DNA of 64,000 nucleotides from Cyclobacteriaceae bacterium (lineage in GTDB: Bacteria; Bacteroidota; Bacteroidia; Cytophagales; Cyclobacteriaceae). Location: NCBI GenBank assembly GCA_016787565.1, contig JAEUUG010000013.1, forward strand, positions 186,001 through 250,000, given 5' to 3'. Of this stretch, positions 36,527 through 45,151 are shown one piece after another; the stretch's first letter is position 1, and every line of letters begins with the position of its first letter. Both the position numbers and the translations under genes were made by a program. The notes below the pieces were generated by a model that was not told the origin of the DNA, did no database searches, and was given only the letters and a program-made list of their open reading frames with translations.

Positions 36527-36570
36527 ATTTTTAGTATTTCAAAAAATCCCGATCTTCTACCGGAACTTGC

Positions 36571-36687
36571 TGTAGGGGAAGGGGTCGAACCTCCACGGAG
36601 CAGTTAGGCCGCCAAAGGCTGGACTTTATCCTGTTACTCTCCACCCCCGAGACCGGAGGGCTTGTCTGCCAATTTCAACACCCTACA
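36571..36687 (-). ncRNA. tRNA-like RNA, copy 3 (shorter variable arm)
   Basis: First copy in transcription order. Acceptor TGTAGGG/CCCTACA, D stem fully paired here (TTG with CAA), anticodon stem CCCTC/GGGGG with loop CGGTCTC (G33), T arm GGAGG-TTCGACC-CCTTC, discriminator G. The variable arm is 46 nt (36597-36642), closed by GGAG/CTCC. It shares only short blocks with the other inserts: AGGATAAA near its 5' side (also in copy 2) and CTAACT before the closing strand (in all three). No clear promoter was found upstream. Confidence 0.7.
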
Positions 36688-36800
36688 AAGTGATTGATTT
36701 TACTTTCGTTCGTTGTAAAATCTTCAACAAATTAACTAAATAACTGATCTATGGATCAATAAAATATTATAAACATTATGTTATTTTTAATTAATGTAAC

Positions 36801-36808
36801 TATTTTTG
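36801..36808 (+). promoter_or_regulatory. predicted -7 promoter element of the Lrp/AsnC gene (TATTTTTG)
   Basis: An exact TAnnTTTG match 27-34 bases upstream of the regulator's ATG. Confidence 0.45.
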
Positions 36809-36834
36809 AATAAACCATAAAACTAAACAACGCC

Positions 36835-37299
36835 ATGGCCGAAAATTTAAAAGTTGATAATACTGATCTTAAGATTCTTGAAATCTTAATGCAGGATGCT
36901 AAAAAGCCCTACACCGAAGTCGCCAAGAAAGCCTTCGTTTCTGGTGGCACTGTTCACGTGCGTATGAATAAAATGGAAGAGGCTGGTATTGTGGAGAAAA
37001 CCACATTGAAAGTAAATTATGCCAAACTGGGCTACGACATCACTGCCTTTATCGGGATATTTTTACAAAAAAGCGCTCTTTATGACCAGGTTATGGCAAA
37101 GTTGAAAGCCATCCCAGAGATCACAAACATTCACTATACCACCGGCAATTACAGCATGTTCACCAAAATCCATTGTAAGGATACTAACCACTTGAAATTG
37201 GTTCTTCACGATAAAATACAGCAAGTAGAGGGCATAGAAAGAACAGAAACCATGATATCGCTGGAGGAAAGCCTTGACCGGAGTTTGAACCTGACTTGA
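36835..37299 (+). CDS. Lrp/AsnC family transcriptional regulator
   Basis: A 154-residue regulator. The N-terminal helix-turn-helix (LKILEILMQDAKKPYTEVAKKAFVSGGTVHVRMNKMEEAGIV) is followed by the RAM/AsnC ligand-binding domain (DITAFIGIFLQKSALYDQVMAKL, then HYTTGNYSMFTKIHCKD). Such proteins form octamers and sense amino acids. It lies between the tRNA-like array and the SUF operon, 121 bases upstream of sufB. It could control either, but no direct evidence exists. Confidence 0.92.
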   Translation: MAENLKVDNTDLKILEILMQDAKKPYTEVAKKAFVSGGTVHVRMNKMEEAGIVEKTTLKVNYAKLGYDITAFIGIFLQKSALYDQVMAKLKAIPEITNIHYTTGNYSMFTKIHCKDTNHLKLVLHDKIQQVEGIERTETMISLEESLDRSLNLT

Positions 37300-37379
37300 T
37301 CGAGAGGGTCTATTTACCGATCAACAGTTTTTATCATCATTAATAGGCAATTCTGAACCTTAGAATGGCTTTTTTGTTT

Positions 37380-37387
37380 TACTTTTG
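37380..37387 (+). promoter_or_regulatory. predicted -7 promoter element of the SUF operon (TACTTTTG)
   Basis: An exact TAnnTTTG match 34-41 bases upstream of the sufB start. The transcription start would fall at about 37393-37395, inside the palindrome described next. Confidence 0.5.
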
Positions 37388-37392
37388 TGAGT

Positions 37393-37413
37393 TATTTAAA
37401 CTTAGTCTAAATA
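37393..37413. promoter_or_regulatory. candidate operator palindrome at the SUF promoter
   Basis: Two 9-base arms, TATTTAAAC (37393-37401) and GTCTAAATA (37405-37413), are inverted with a single mismatch and a 3-base centre. The site covers the predicted transcription start, which is where a repressor would act. The regulator could be an iron-sulfur or iron sensor, or the adjacent Lrp/AsnC protein. Confidence 0.55.
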
Positions 37414-37420
37414 GACAACT

Positions 37421-38866
37421 ATGAGCAACGATAACCAGGTATTAGAGGAGTTTACATCCAGAGAATACGAACATGGTTGGACAACAGATATTGAGGCAGA
37501 CTCAGCCCCGAAAGGGCTAAATGAAGGAATAATTCGTTTTATTTCTGCAAAAAAAAATGAGCCCCAATGGATGCTCGATTGGCGTCTAGATGCCTACGCC
37601 AAATGGACTAAAATGAAAGAGCCGACCTGGCCGAATGTTCACTACCCTCCTATCAATTATCAGGATGTAATCTACTATTCTGCACCAAAGAAATCGGATA
37701 AAACTAAGAAGCTTGAAGATGTTGACCCTGAACTGATCAAGACGTTTGAAAAACTAGGAATATCCCTAACCGAGCAAAAAAGATTGACGGGTATTGCTGT
37801 TGACGCGGTGATCGATAGCGTATCAGTGGCCACCACATTTAAAGAAACACTGGGCGAATTGGGAATCATCTTCTGCTCTTTCAGCGAAGCCGTACACAAT
37901 CATCCGGAATTGGTAAAAAAATACATGGGTTCCGTTGTGCCGGTCAGCGACAACTATTTTGCCGCTTTGAATTCAGCTGTCTTTACGGACGGTTCCTTCT
38001 GCTACATCCCAAAGGGTGTGCGGTGCCCTATGGAACTTTCCACCTATTTCCGTATCAATGCTGCCAACACCGGCCAGTTCGAAAGAACATTGATCATAGC
38101 CGATGAAGGATCCTATGTAAGTTATCTTGAAGGATGTACCGCACCCATGCGTGATGAAAATCAACTTCATGCTGCCGTGGTAGAAATTTATGCTATGAAG
38201 GATGCAGAGGTTAAATACTCGACTGTGCAAAACTGGTATCCAGGTGATAAAAATGGAAAGGGTGGCATTTATAATTTCGTTACCAAACGCGGATTATGCT
38301 TTGGCGATCATTCCAAAATTTCCTGGACGCAGGTAGAAACCGGTTCGGCTATTACCTGGAAATATCCATCCTGCATATTGAAAGGCGATTATTCTATGGG
38401 AGAGTTTTATTCCGTTGCCGTAACCAACAATTATCAGCAGGCGGATACCGGAACAAAAATGATTCACATCGGTAAACATACCAAGTCGCGTATTGTATCG
38501 AAAGGGATATCTGCCGGACACTCGCAAAACAGTTACCGCGGACAAGTACACATTATGAAGCGAGCTGAAAATGCACGCAATTTCTCACAGTGCGATTCCC
38601 TGCTCATGGGCGATAAATGCGGAGCACACACCTTCCCATACATCGATGTGGAAAATAAGTCAGCACGCATTGAACATGAAGCAACCACATCGAAAATTGG
38701 TGAAGATCAGATATTCTATTGCTTACAACGTGGCATTGATGAGGAATCAGCGGTTGCACTCATTGTGAATGGTTATGCAAAGGAAGTGTTGAATCAATTG
38801 CCCATGGAGTTTGCTGTAGAAGCTCAGAAATTATTAGCCCTGACGCTGGAAGGCAGTGTTGGATAG
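37421..38866 (+). CDS. sufB: Fe-S cluster assembly protein SufB
   Basis: The 481-residue scaffold subunit of the SUF iron-sulfur assembly machine. Recognisable parts are [10 protein letters not shown] near residue 50, [23 protein letters not shown], and the C-terminal beta-helix region with [54 protein letters not shown]. It forms a complex with SufC and SufD and builds clusters from SufS/SufE-delivered sulfur. It is first in a tight operon behind a predicted promoter and palindromic operator. Confidence 0.97.
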   Translation: MSNDNQVLEEFTSREYEHGWTTDIEADSAPKGLNEGIIRFISAKKNEPQWMLDWRLDAYAKWTKMKEPTWPNVHYPPINYQDVIYYSAPKKSDKTKKLEDVDPELIKTFEKLGISLTEQKRLTGIAVDAVIDSVSVATTFKETLGELGIIFCSFSEAVHNHPELVKKYMGSVVPVSDNYFAALNSAVFTDGSFCYIPKGVRCPMELSTYFRINAANTGQFERTLIIADEGSYVSYLEGCTAPMRDENQLHAAVVEIYAMKDAEVKYSTVQNWYPGDKNGKGGIYNFVTKRGLCFGDHSKISWTQVETGSAITWKYPSCILKGDYSMGEFYSVAVTNNYQQADTGTKMIHIGKHTKSRIVSKGISAGHSQNSYRGQVHIMKRAENARNFSQCDSLLMGDKCGAHTFPYIDVENKSARIEHEATTSKIGEDQIFYCLQRGIDEESAVALIVNGYAKEVLNQLPMEFAVEAQKLLALTLEGSVG

Positions 38867-38903
38867 AAATAAATAATTCAGTTGAAATTGAAATAAGGAA
38901 ACG

Positions 38904-39659
38904 ATGTTAACGATAAAGGATCTACAAGCAAAAATTGGCGAAAAACAAATTCTAAATGGCATTAACCTGGAGGTGAAACCCGGAGAAGTGCATGCCATCA
39001 TGGGTCCGAATGGATCGGGTAAAAGTACGCTGGCTTCCGTTTTGGCCGGCCGCGAAGAATATGAAGTTACCGGAGGAGAAGTTGATTTCTTGGGGAAAGA
39101 TCTTCTGGAAATGGCTCCGGAGGAACGCGCTCGCGAAGGTGTATTTCTTGCCTTTCAATACCCGGTAGAAATACCCGGAGTGAGCACCATTAACTTCATG
39201 AAAACCGCGCTTAATCAGATTCGCGAACACCGTGGTCAGCCCGCATTGGATGCCGTTTCATTTCTTAGTCTGATGAAAGAAAAAATGAAACTGGTTGAAA
39301 TTGACCAATCGCTGCTAAGCCGAGCCCTCAATGAAGGTTTCTCCGGTGGTGAAAAAAAACGGAATGAGATTTTTCAGATGGCCATGCTCGAACCAAAACT
39401 TTCCATTCTGGATGAAACCGATTCTGGTCTCGACATCGATGCCTTGAAGGTTGTTGCCAATGGCGTGAACAAGCTGCGAAATAAAAACAATGCCGTAATT
39501 GTAGTGACACACTATCAACGGTTACTGGATTACATTGTGCCTGATTATGTTCACGTACTTTATAAAGGTAAGATTGTCAAATCCGGCACAAAAGACCTGG
39601 CCCTTGAGCTGGAAGCAAAAGGTTATGATTGGATAAAAGATGAAGTAGCATTAGCCTAA
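38904..39659 (+). CDS. sufC: Fe-S cluster assembly ATPase SufC
   Basis: A 251-residue ABC-type ATPase: Walker A GPNGSGKST near residue 35, signature FSGGEKKRNEI near residue 147, Walker B LSILDETDSGLD and a conserved switch histidine (VVTHYQRLL). It drives conformational change of the SufBCD scaffold. Its stop overlaps the sufD start by one base. Confidence 0.97.
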   Translation: MLTIKDLQAKIGEKQILNGINLEVKPGEVHAIMGPNGSGKSTLASVLAGREEYEVTGGEVDFLGKDLLEMAPEERAREGVFLAFQYPVEIPGVSTINFMKTALNQIREHRGQPALDAVSFLSLMKEKMKLVEIDQSLLSRALNEGFSGGEKKRNEIFQMAMLEPKLSILDETDSGLDIDALKVVANGVNKLRNKNNAVIVVTHYQRLLDYIVPDYVHVLYKGKIVKSGTKDLALELEAKGYDWIKDEVALA

Positions 39660-40987
39660 TGAAGGTTGACATGAGCGTAACAACAATTAAAAAAAATATT
39701 ACTTCCGATATCAGCGGAGCCATTCAGCAAACCGTGAACAGCTTCCCTTTACTTAAGGAAAAACGCAACGAAGCCTGGCATACGTTTCAACAATTGTCAA
39801 TGCCGGCTACTAAAAACGAGGAATACAAATACACACCGGTAACGCGGCTACTGGAGAAAAACTTTTCATTCCCTACTGCAAATCCTTCAGGTCATCTTTC
39901 AACGTTGCAGGATTTTTCGATTCCAGAGCTAGATGCCAACATCATCGTGTTTGTGAATGGGGTTTTTTCACAAGAACATTCTTCGATTTTTTCAAATAAT
40001 TCGGAGATTTCCATTTTAACGATGGAAGATGCTATCGTTCAGCAAACTGAAGTATGCCTAAAACACCTTTCTGCATACATAGATCTTAAAGCTGACGCCC
40101 TGGCCAACTGGAATACTGCCGCTTGGACTAATGGTGTTTTTATACACATACCCGCAGGCACAACCATTGAAAAGCCTGTGGTCATTCATCATATACACGA
40201 TACACGAAATGGGCAAGTCGTTTCCATAGGAAGAAACCTTGTTGTCTTAGAAAAGAACAGTGCTGTTACCATCGTGGAGAAATTTGATTCCATTGGAGAT
40301 GCTAATCATTTCTCGAATTGCATTACAGAGGCTGTTGTTGCCGAGTATGCCGAGTTAAATCTCTACACTATTCAAAACGATTCCGGGAAACGCTTCCAAT
40401 ATGGACTTACACAAATTCACCAGGCCGACTCCAGTCGAGTAAATACCTACACTTTTTCATTGAATGGCAAATTGATTCGTAATAACCTTCAACTTACCCT
40501 GAACGGTGAAGGGATCGAATCGCACATGTATGGATTGTATTTACTGACCGGAGATACGCTCGCAGACAATCACACTGTTGTCGATCATAAAAAGCCAAAC
40601 TCCTTCAGCAATGAATTGTATAAGGGAATCATGGATGAAGATTCCAAGGGCGTTTTTAATGGTAAAATATTTGTTCGCCCGCAGGCGCAAAAAACCAATG
40701 CCTTTCAGGCCAACAGAAATATTCTCCTAACCGATAAAGCAACTGTATATACCAAACCTCAATTAGAGATTTGGGCTGATGATGTGAAATGCTCCCACGG
40801 CTGTACTTCCGGTCAGTTAGATGAAGAAGCCCTCTTCTATCTTCGTTCACGCGGTATCGGAAAAGAAACCGCCCAGGCCATGATGCTCTATGCATTTGCG
40901 GCAGAGTTGCTTGATAATGTTAAGCATCCTGTAATAAAAAGGTACCTGGACAACGTGATCAGCGAGCGCCTTCACAAAAATTTTTAG
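39659..40987 (+). CDS. sufD: Fe-S cluster assembly protein SufD
   Basis: A 442-residue SufB paralogue with the family's right-handed beta helix. The end is typical: DDVKCSHGCTSGQLDEEALFYLRSRGIGKETAQAMMLYAF. The first 100 residues are helical and contain WHTFQQLSMPATKNEEYKYTPVTRLL. The ATG at 39659 overlaps the sufC stop (TAATG); an ATG four codons later is also possible. Confidence 0.95.
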   Translation: MKVDMSVTTIKKNITSDISGAIQQTVNSFPLLKEKRNEAWHTFQQLSMPATKNEEYKYTPVTRLLEKNFSFPTANPSGHLSTLQDFSIPELDANIIVFVNGVFSQEHSSIFSNNSEISILTMEDAIVQQTEVCLKHLSAYIDLKADALANWNTAAWTNGVFIHIPAGTTIEKPVVIHHIHDTRNGQVVSIGRNLVVLEKNSAVTIVEKFDSIGDANHFSNCITEAVVAEYAELNLYTIQNDSGKRFQYGLTQIHQADSSRVNTYTFSLNGKLIRNNLQLTLNGEGIESHMYGLYLLTGDTLADNHTVVDHKKPNSFSNELYKGIMDEDSKGVFNGKIFVRPQAQKTNAFQANRNILLTDKATVYTKPQLEIWADDVKCSHGCTSGQLDEEALFYLRSRGIGKETAQAMMLYAFAAELLDNVKHPVIKRYLDNVISERLHKNF

Positions 40988-40989
40988 GT

Positions 40990-42234
40990 ATGCCGAATAG
41001 CACTTCCATACTGTCTCCCATCGATGTTGAAAGAATCCGAAAAGAATTTCCGATTCTTCATCAACAGGTAAATGGGCGCGATCTCGTTTACTTCGACAAC
41101 GCAGCAACGTCTCAAAAGCCGGCATACGTCATTCAGGCACTGACGGATTATTACCAGGGGTATAACGCCAACATTCACCGCGGAATTCATACCCTTGCAG
41201 AAAGAGCCACGAAGGCATACGAAGCAACCCGACTTACCGCTCAACAATTCATCAACGCAGCTTCTGAGCAGGAAATCATTTTCACACGCGGTGTTACAGA
41301 AAGTATTAACCTGGTGGCCTCCTCCTATGGAAGAGCTTTCCTCCGCGAAGGCGATGAGATCATTCTCTCCGGACTGGAGCATCATTCCAATATTGTACCC
41401 TGGCAAATGGTTGCAGCGGAGAAAAAAGCAATCCTAAAGATTATACCCGTTACGGATGAAGGTGAACTGGATCTGGATGGGTATAAAAAACTTTTGACTT
41501 CTAAAACAAAAATTATTGCTGTAAATCATGCCTCGAATAGCCTCGGCACAATCAATCCTGTAAAAGAAATTATTCAGCTTGCGCATCAACTCGGAGCCGT
41601 TGTTTTGATTGACGGAGCACAAGCCGGGGCTCACCTTCCGATAGACGTGCAGAAAATGGATTGTGACTTCTACTGTCTTTCATCGCATAAGATGTATGGC
41701 CCTACCGGTACAGGAATTTTATATGGTAAAAAAGAACTTCTCGAAAAAATGCCTCCCTATCAGGGCGGTGGTGAAATGATAAAGGAAGTAACGTTTGAAA
41801 AGACAACGTACAACGATTTACCCTATAAATTTGAAGCCGGTACACCCAACATTGCAGATGTTATTGCCTTTAAGTTTGCGATGGATTTTATTACGGAACT
41901 TGGGAAAGAAAACATAGCTGCTCATGAACATGATTTGCTACTTTATGCGACTCAACAAATTTTAAAACTACCAGCGGTGAAGCTCGTGGGCACTGCCACT
42001 CAAAAAGTAAGTGTATTATCGTTTCGGGTAGAAGGAATTCATCATTTTGATATCGGGCAGATGCTCGATGCCCGCGGAATTGCTGTTCGCACCGGACATC
42101 ATTGTACACAGCCTTTGATGGATCGATACGGAATTGAAGGAACCGTCCGGGCATCATTTTCGGTGTACAATACGAAAGCTGAAATAGATCAATTGATTGA
42201 AGGGCTTGAGCGAATCATCAACTTCATGAAATAA
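40990..42234 (+). CDS. sufS: cysteine desulfurase SufS
   Basis: A 414-residue PLP enzyme that takes sulfur from cysteine and passes it to SufE. The PLP lysine is in SSHKMYGPTG, the catalytic cysteine in RTGHHCTQPLM near residue 370, and the N-terminal signature YFDNAATSQKP is present. It is group II (SufS/CsdA type). It begins 2 bases after the sufD stop. Confidence 0.96.
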   Translation: MPNSTSILSPIDVERIRKEFPILHQQVNGRDLVYFDNAATSQKPAYVIQALTDYYQGYNANIHRGIHTLAERATKAYEATRLTAQQFINAASEQEIIFTRGVTESINLVASSYGRAFLREGDEIILSGLEHHSNIVPWQMVAAEKKAILKIIPVTDEGELDLDGYKKLLTSKTKIIAVNHASNSLGTINPVKEIIQLAHQLGAVVLIDGAQAGAHLPIDVQKMDCDFYCLSSHKMYGPTGTGILYGKKELLEKMPPYQGGGEMIKEVTFEKTTYNDLPYKFEAGTPNIADVIAFKFAMDFITELGKENIAAHEHDLLLYATQQILKLPAVKLVGTATQKVSVLSFRVEGIHHFDIGQMLDARGIAVRTGHHCTQPLMDRYGIEGTVRASFSVYNTKAEIDQLIEGLERIINFMK

Positions 42235-42235
42235 T

Positions 42236-42673
42236 ATGACGATCAATCAGGTACAAGATGAGATCATACAAGAATTCGCTTTGCTGGATGGAGACCGGGA
42301 GATGACCGTATTCTACATTATGGAACTTGGGCAAAAACTTCCCGCCATAGAAGATCGCGATAGAACTGAAGAAAATGTAGTAAAAGGTTGTCAATCTAAA
42401 GTCTGGCTTACGGCAACAATGAAAAACAATGGCCTATACTTTTCTGCCGACAGCAATACCGCCATTACCAAAGGTTTGGTAAGCCTGCTGATCAGGATCT
42501 TTACTAACCAGACTCCGGATGATATTCTTCACGCAGATCTGTACTTTATGAATAAGATCGGTATGGAACGATTCATTGGCACACAACGTTCGAATGGATT
42601 TGCTGCCATGATTAAACAAATGAAATTGTATGCGCTTGCTTTTAAAACCAAAATGGAGATAAGGCATGATTGA
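42236..42673 (+). CDS. sufE: SufE family sulfur acceptor
   Basis: A 145-residue protein that receives persulfide from SufS and stimulates it. The reactive cysteine lies in VVKGCQSKVWL near residue 50, with the usual helical surroundings and SNTAITKGLVSLLIRIF. It starts one base after the sufS stop and overlaps the next gene by 8 bases. Confidence 0.95.
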   Translation: MTINQVQDEIIQEFALLDGDREMTVFYIMELGQKLPAIEDRDRTEENVVKGCQSKVWLTATMKNNGLYFSADSNTAITKGLVSLLIRIFTNQTPDDILHADLYFMNKIGMERFIGTQRSNGFAAMIKQMKLYALAFKTKMEIRHD

Positions 42674-43019
42674 GCCAGGCGAAAACATCGATCAAAAAGT
42701 TACGGATACAACCGTACCCGATCTTCGGGATAAAGTACTCAGCGCTATCAAAATGGTGTATGACCCTGAAATTCCTGTTGATGTATATGAACTCGGTCTG
42801 ATTTATGAGATCACTATTTACCCCATCAATAATGTTTATGTATTGATGACGCTGACCTCGCCATCTTGCCCATCGGCAGAAGTTATTCCTGGTGAGGTTG
42901 AACAAAAAATAAAAGAAATCGAAGGTGTAAATGATGTAAAAGTAGAGATCACTTTCGATCCGCCATACTCTCAGGACATGATGAGTGAAGCGGCAAAGCT
43001 CGAACTTGGATTTATGTAA
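42666..43019 (+). CDS. DUF59 / SufT-like Fe-S maturation protein
   Basis: A 117-residue MIP18/DUF59 domain protein: VYDPEIPVDVYELGLIYEI, LMTLTSPSCPSAEVIPGEVEQKI and VEITFDPPYSQDMMSEAAKLELG. In SUF operons this family (SufT/PaaD-like) helps transfer clusters to target proteins. The conserved Cys in SPSCPS is present. Overlap with sufE suggests translational coupling. Confidence 0.9.
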   Translation: MIEPGENIDQKVTDTTVPDLRDKVLSAIKMVYDPEIPVDVYELGLIYEITIYPINNVYVLMTLTSPSCPSAEVIPGEVEQKIKEIEGVNDVKVEITFDPPYSQDMMSEAAKLELGFM

Positions 43020-43054
43020 TTTGTTATATACCTGACACTAAAAGAATAAACACT

Positions 43055-43471
43055 ATGTATCCCGAACAATTAGTAGCCCCCATGCGCAATGATTTAACCA
43101 GCGTTGGCTTTACCGAACTAAAAACTGCTCAAGATGTTGAGAAGACTCTGACAGACGATAAGGGCACTACCCTCTTGGTTATCAACTCTGTATGCGGTTG
43201 TGCTGCCGGTGCTGCCCGACCGGGCATAAAATGGGCCTTGCAAAACACTGCTAAAAAACCCGCTCACCTCACTACCGTTTTTGCCGGTGTTGATAAAGAG
43301 GCTGTGGCCAAGGCGCGTGAGTTTACATTACCCTATCCGCCATCTTCACCCTCCATAGCGTTGTTTAAAGATGGTGAATTAGTACACTTTGTCGAACGTC
43401 ACCACATTGAAGGCAGAAATGCGCAGATGATTGGAGAACATCTACTGGAAGTTTTTGACGAATATTGTTAA
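43055..43471 (+). CDS. BrxA/BrxB family bacilliredoxin
   Basis: A 138-residue thioredoxin-fold protein of the DUF1094/YphP-YqiW family. The defining CGC motif occurs in NSVCGCAAGAARPG near residue 50. In Firmicutes these proteins remove bacillithiol from oxidised proteins; here the place at the end of the SUF operon suggests care of thiols or persulfides of SUF proteins. It is 35 bases behind the DUF59 gene and is followed by a terminator. Confidence 0.92.
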   Translation: MYPEQLVAPMRNDLTSVGFTELKTAQDVEKTLTDDKGTTLLVINSVCGCAAGAARPGIKWALQNTAKKPAHLTTVFAGVDKEAVAKAREFTLPYPPSSPSIALFKDGELVHFVERHHIEGRNAQMIGEHLLEVFDEYC

Positions 43472-43493
43472 GTCTAAGTGATCCAAAAATAGA

Positions 43494-43521
43494 GCCACCT
43501 GAAGCCGGGTGGCTTTTTTAT
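43494..43521 (+). terminator. intrinsic terminator of the SUF operon
   Basis: A 7-bp stem AGCCACC/GGTGGCT (43495-43501 and 43510-43516) is followed by six Ts, 20 bases after the bacilliredoxin stop. The T-tract touches the 3' end of the convergent antiporter gene. Confidence 0.85.
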
Positions 43522-45101
43522 TGAATGCCGCGTTCAAGCATTAACCGGGTCTCTTCAAGATCGAGTTCATATTCAATTTTACGCAGCACTTCATCACTGA
43601 TCTTTTCAGTATTGCGCAAGGTGAGTATTAGCTGACGTTCCTTATCCAAAAGCTCTTGCTGGATACGATGAAACTCATTAATCTGTTGCTCATCCATCTT
43701 TCGCGATTGATCTTTTCGAATTCGCTGAATGCGGATTTCATACTTCGTCTTAATTTGATTGAGGACTTCATCGCTTAAGGCTAACGAATAATTTTCTTCA
43801 ATGTGTTCAATCACGGAAGATGCAATTTGAAGTCGGGCGTTTTGTTCTAATCGGTGCTCACCGTCATCGGCTTTTATGCCCAGCCATTGAATAAGCGGGC
43901 GAAGTGTCAACCCTTGTAAAACCAGCGTTGAGAAAATAACACAAAACGTCAGGAAGATAATCAGGTCACGGTTAGGAAAAGGTGTTGAACCTTCAATGGT
44001 TAACGGCAATGCTAATGCAGCTGCCAGTGAAACTACACCCCGCATTCCCGACCAGGCGACAACTGTAACAAGGCGCAGATTCGTTTCTGGCTCCCGCTCA
44101 CGAATGGTTCTACTAAGCCTGGGTATGTAGGCTCCGGGATAAACCCAAATGATTCTTCCCACAATAACAGCCCCACTCACAATGGCGCCATAACCGAGCA
44201 ACTTCACAAATGAATTTTCGCCAATGTTCTGTAGTATCACGGGAAGTTGGAGTCCAATCAAAATAAAAACGATACCGTTAAGAATGAAGATAACAGTGTT
44301 CCACGATCCGGTAGCTTGCAGACGCGTTTGCTTCGAAAATATTTCGGACGATTTTCGGCTTAAGAATAACCCGCAGGCAACGACAGCCAGAACACCCGAC
44401 AGGTGCATGCTCTCTGCTACCAAATACGCAATGAATGGTGATAAAAATGTTAACGTGGTATCGGTTGTTGGATTATCCGGAGTGATTTTGTGAATCCACT
44501 GAAAGACCCATCCCAACGCCAAGCCAAACGCAATGCCTCCTCCTGCCACAAGAAAAAATTGAAGGCCGGCATGCCACAAGCTGAATGCGCCTGTTACAAC
44601 AGCAGCAACAGCGTACTTATAAGCTATGAGTCCGGTGGCATCATTCACCAAACTTTCGCCTTCTAATACGGTGATAACACGCTTCGGAACCCCAAGTCCT
44701 TTGGTAGCCGAAGTTGCTGCAATGGCATCGGGTGGCGAAATGATGGCGCCCAGTACAAAGGCTTCCGGCCAGCCTAAATCCGGAATAAAAAGATGAGCGA
44801 TCCATGCCACAGCACAGGTCGTGAAAATAACACACCCGGTGGCCAGCAGCGTTATGGGGCGCTTGGCCGCTTTGAAATCAGCCCAGGAAGTAGTCCAGGC
44901 CGCAGCATATAAAATGGGTGGAAGAAAGATCAGAAAGACAACATCAGGATCAAGGGTAATGTGCGGAAGTCCCGGAAACAAACCGATACCGATACCGGCT
45001 AAAACCAATAAAATTGGATACGGAATTTTGATCTTATCCGTTATTTCAGCCAATGCCGTTACAACGGCCAGGAGTATAATAATGATGGCAATATTCTGCA
45101 T
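43518..45101 (-). CDS. Na+/H+ antiporter (CPA1 family)
   Basis: A 527-residue cation:proton antiporter. About twelve transmembrane helices fill residues 1-400, including FLPPILYAAAWTTSWADFK and the ion-binding AIISPPDAIAATSATKGL followed by LEGESLVNDATGLIAYK, the diagnostic CPA1 motifs. The last 120 residues form a charged, coiled-coil-rich cytoplasmic domain. It keeps sodium and pH balance at the inner membrane. It stands alone and converges on the SUF operon. Confidence 0.93.
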   Translation of the reverse strand: MQNIAIIIILLAVVTALAEITDKIKIPYPILLVLAGIGIGLFPGLPHITLDPDVVFLIFLPPILYAAAWTTSWADFKAAKRPITLLATGCVIFTTCAVAWIAHLFIPDLGWPEAFVLGAIISPPDAIAATSATKGLGVPKRVITVLEGESLVNDATGLIAYKYAVAAVVTGAFSLWHAGLQFFLVAGGGIAFGLALGWVFQWIHKITPDNPTTDTTLTFLSPFIAYLVAESMHLSGVLAVVACGLFLSRKSSEIFSKQTRLQATGSWNTVIFILNGIVFILIGLQLPVILQNIGENSFVKLLGYGAIVSGAVIVGRIIWVYPGAYIPRLSRTIREREPETNLRLVTVVAWSGMRGVVSLAAALALPLTIEGSTPFPNRDLIIFLTFCVIFSTLVLQGLTLRPLIQWLGIKADDGEHRLEQNARLQIASSVIEHIEENYSLALSDEVLNQIKTKYEIRIQRIRKDQSRKMDEQQINEFHRIQQELLDKERQLILTLRNTEKISDEVLRKIEYELDLEETRLMLERGIQ

Positions 45102-45151
45102 CCTCTGAAAAAAATTGCGGTGAAGTAAAAGATGATTCTCAATCTACCTTT

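Noticed and set aside
36190-36687. Regularly spaced repeats that could be a CRISPR array
   Set aside because: Only three units, each over 110 bases with conserved ends and variable inside, and each folds as a tRNA. There are no cas genes nearby.
37351-37376. A weak hairpin with a T-run after the Lrp/AsnC gene
   Set aside because: The stem is 5-7 bp and mostly A-T; it may end the regulator transcript but could not be supported as a terminator.
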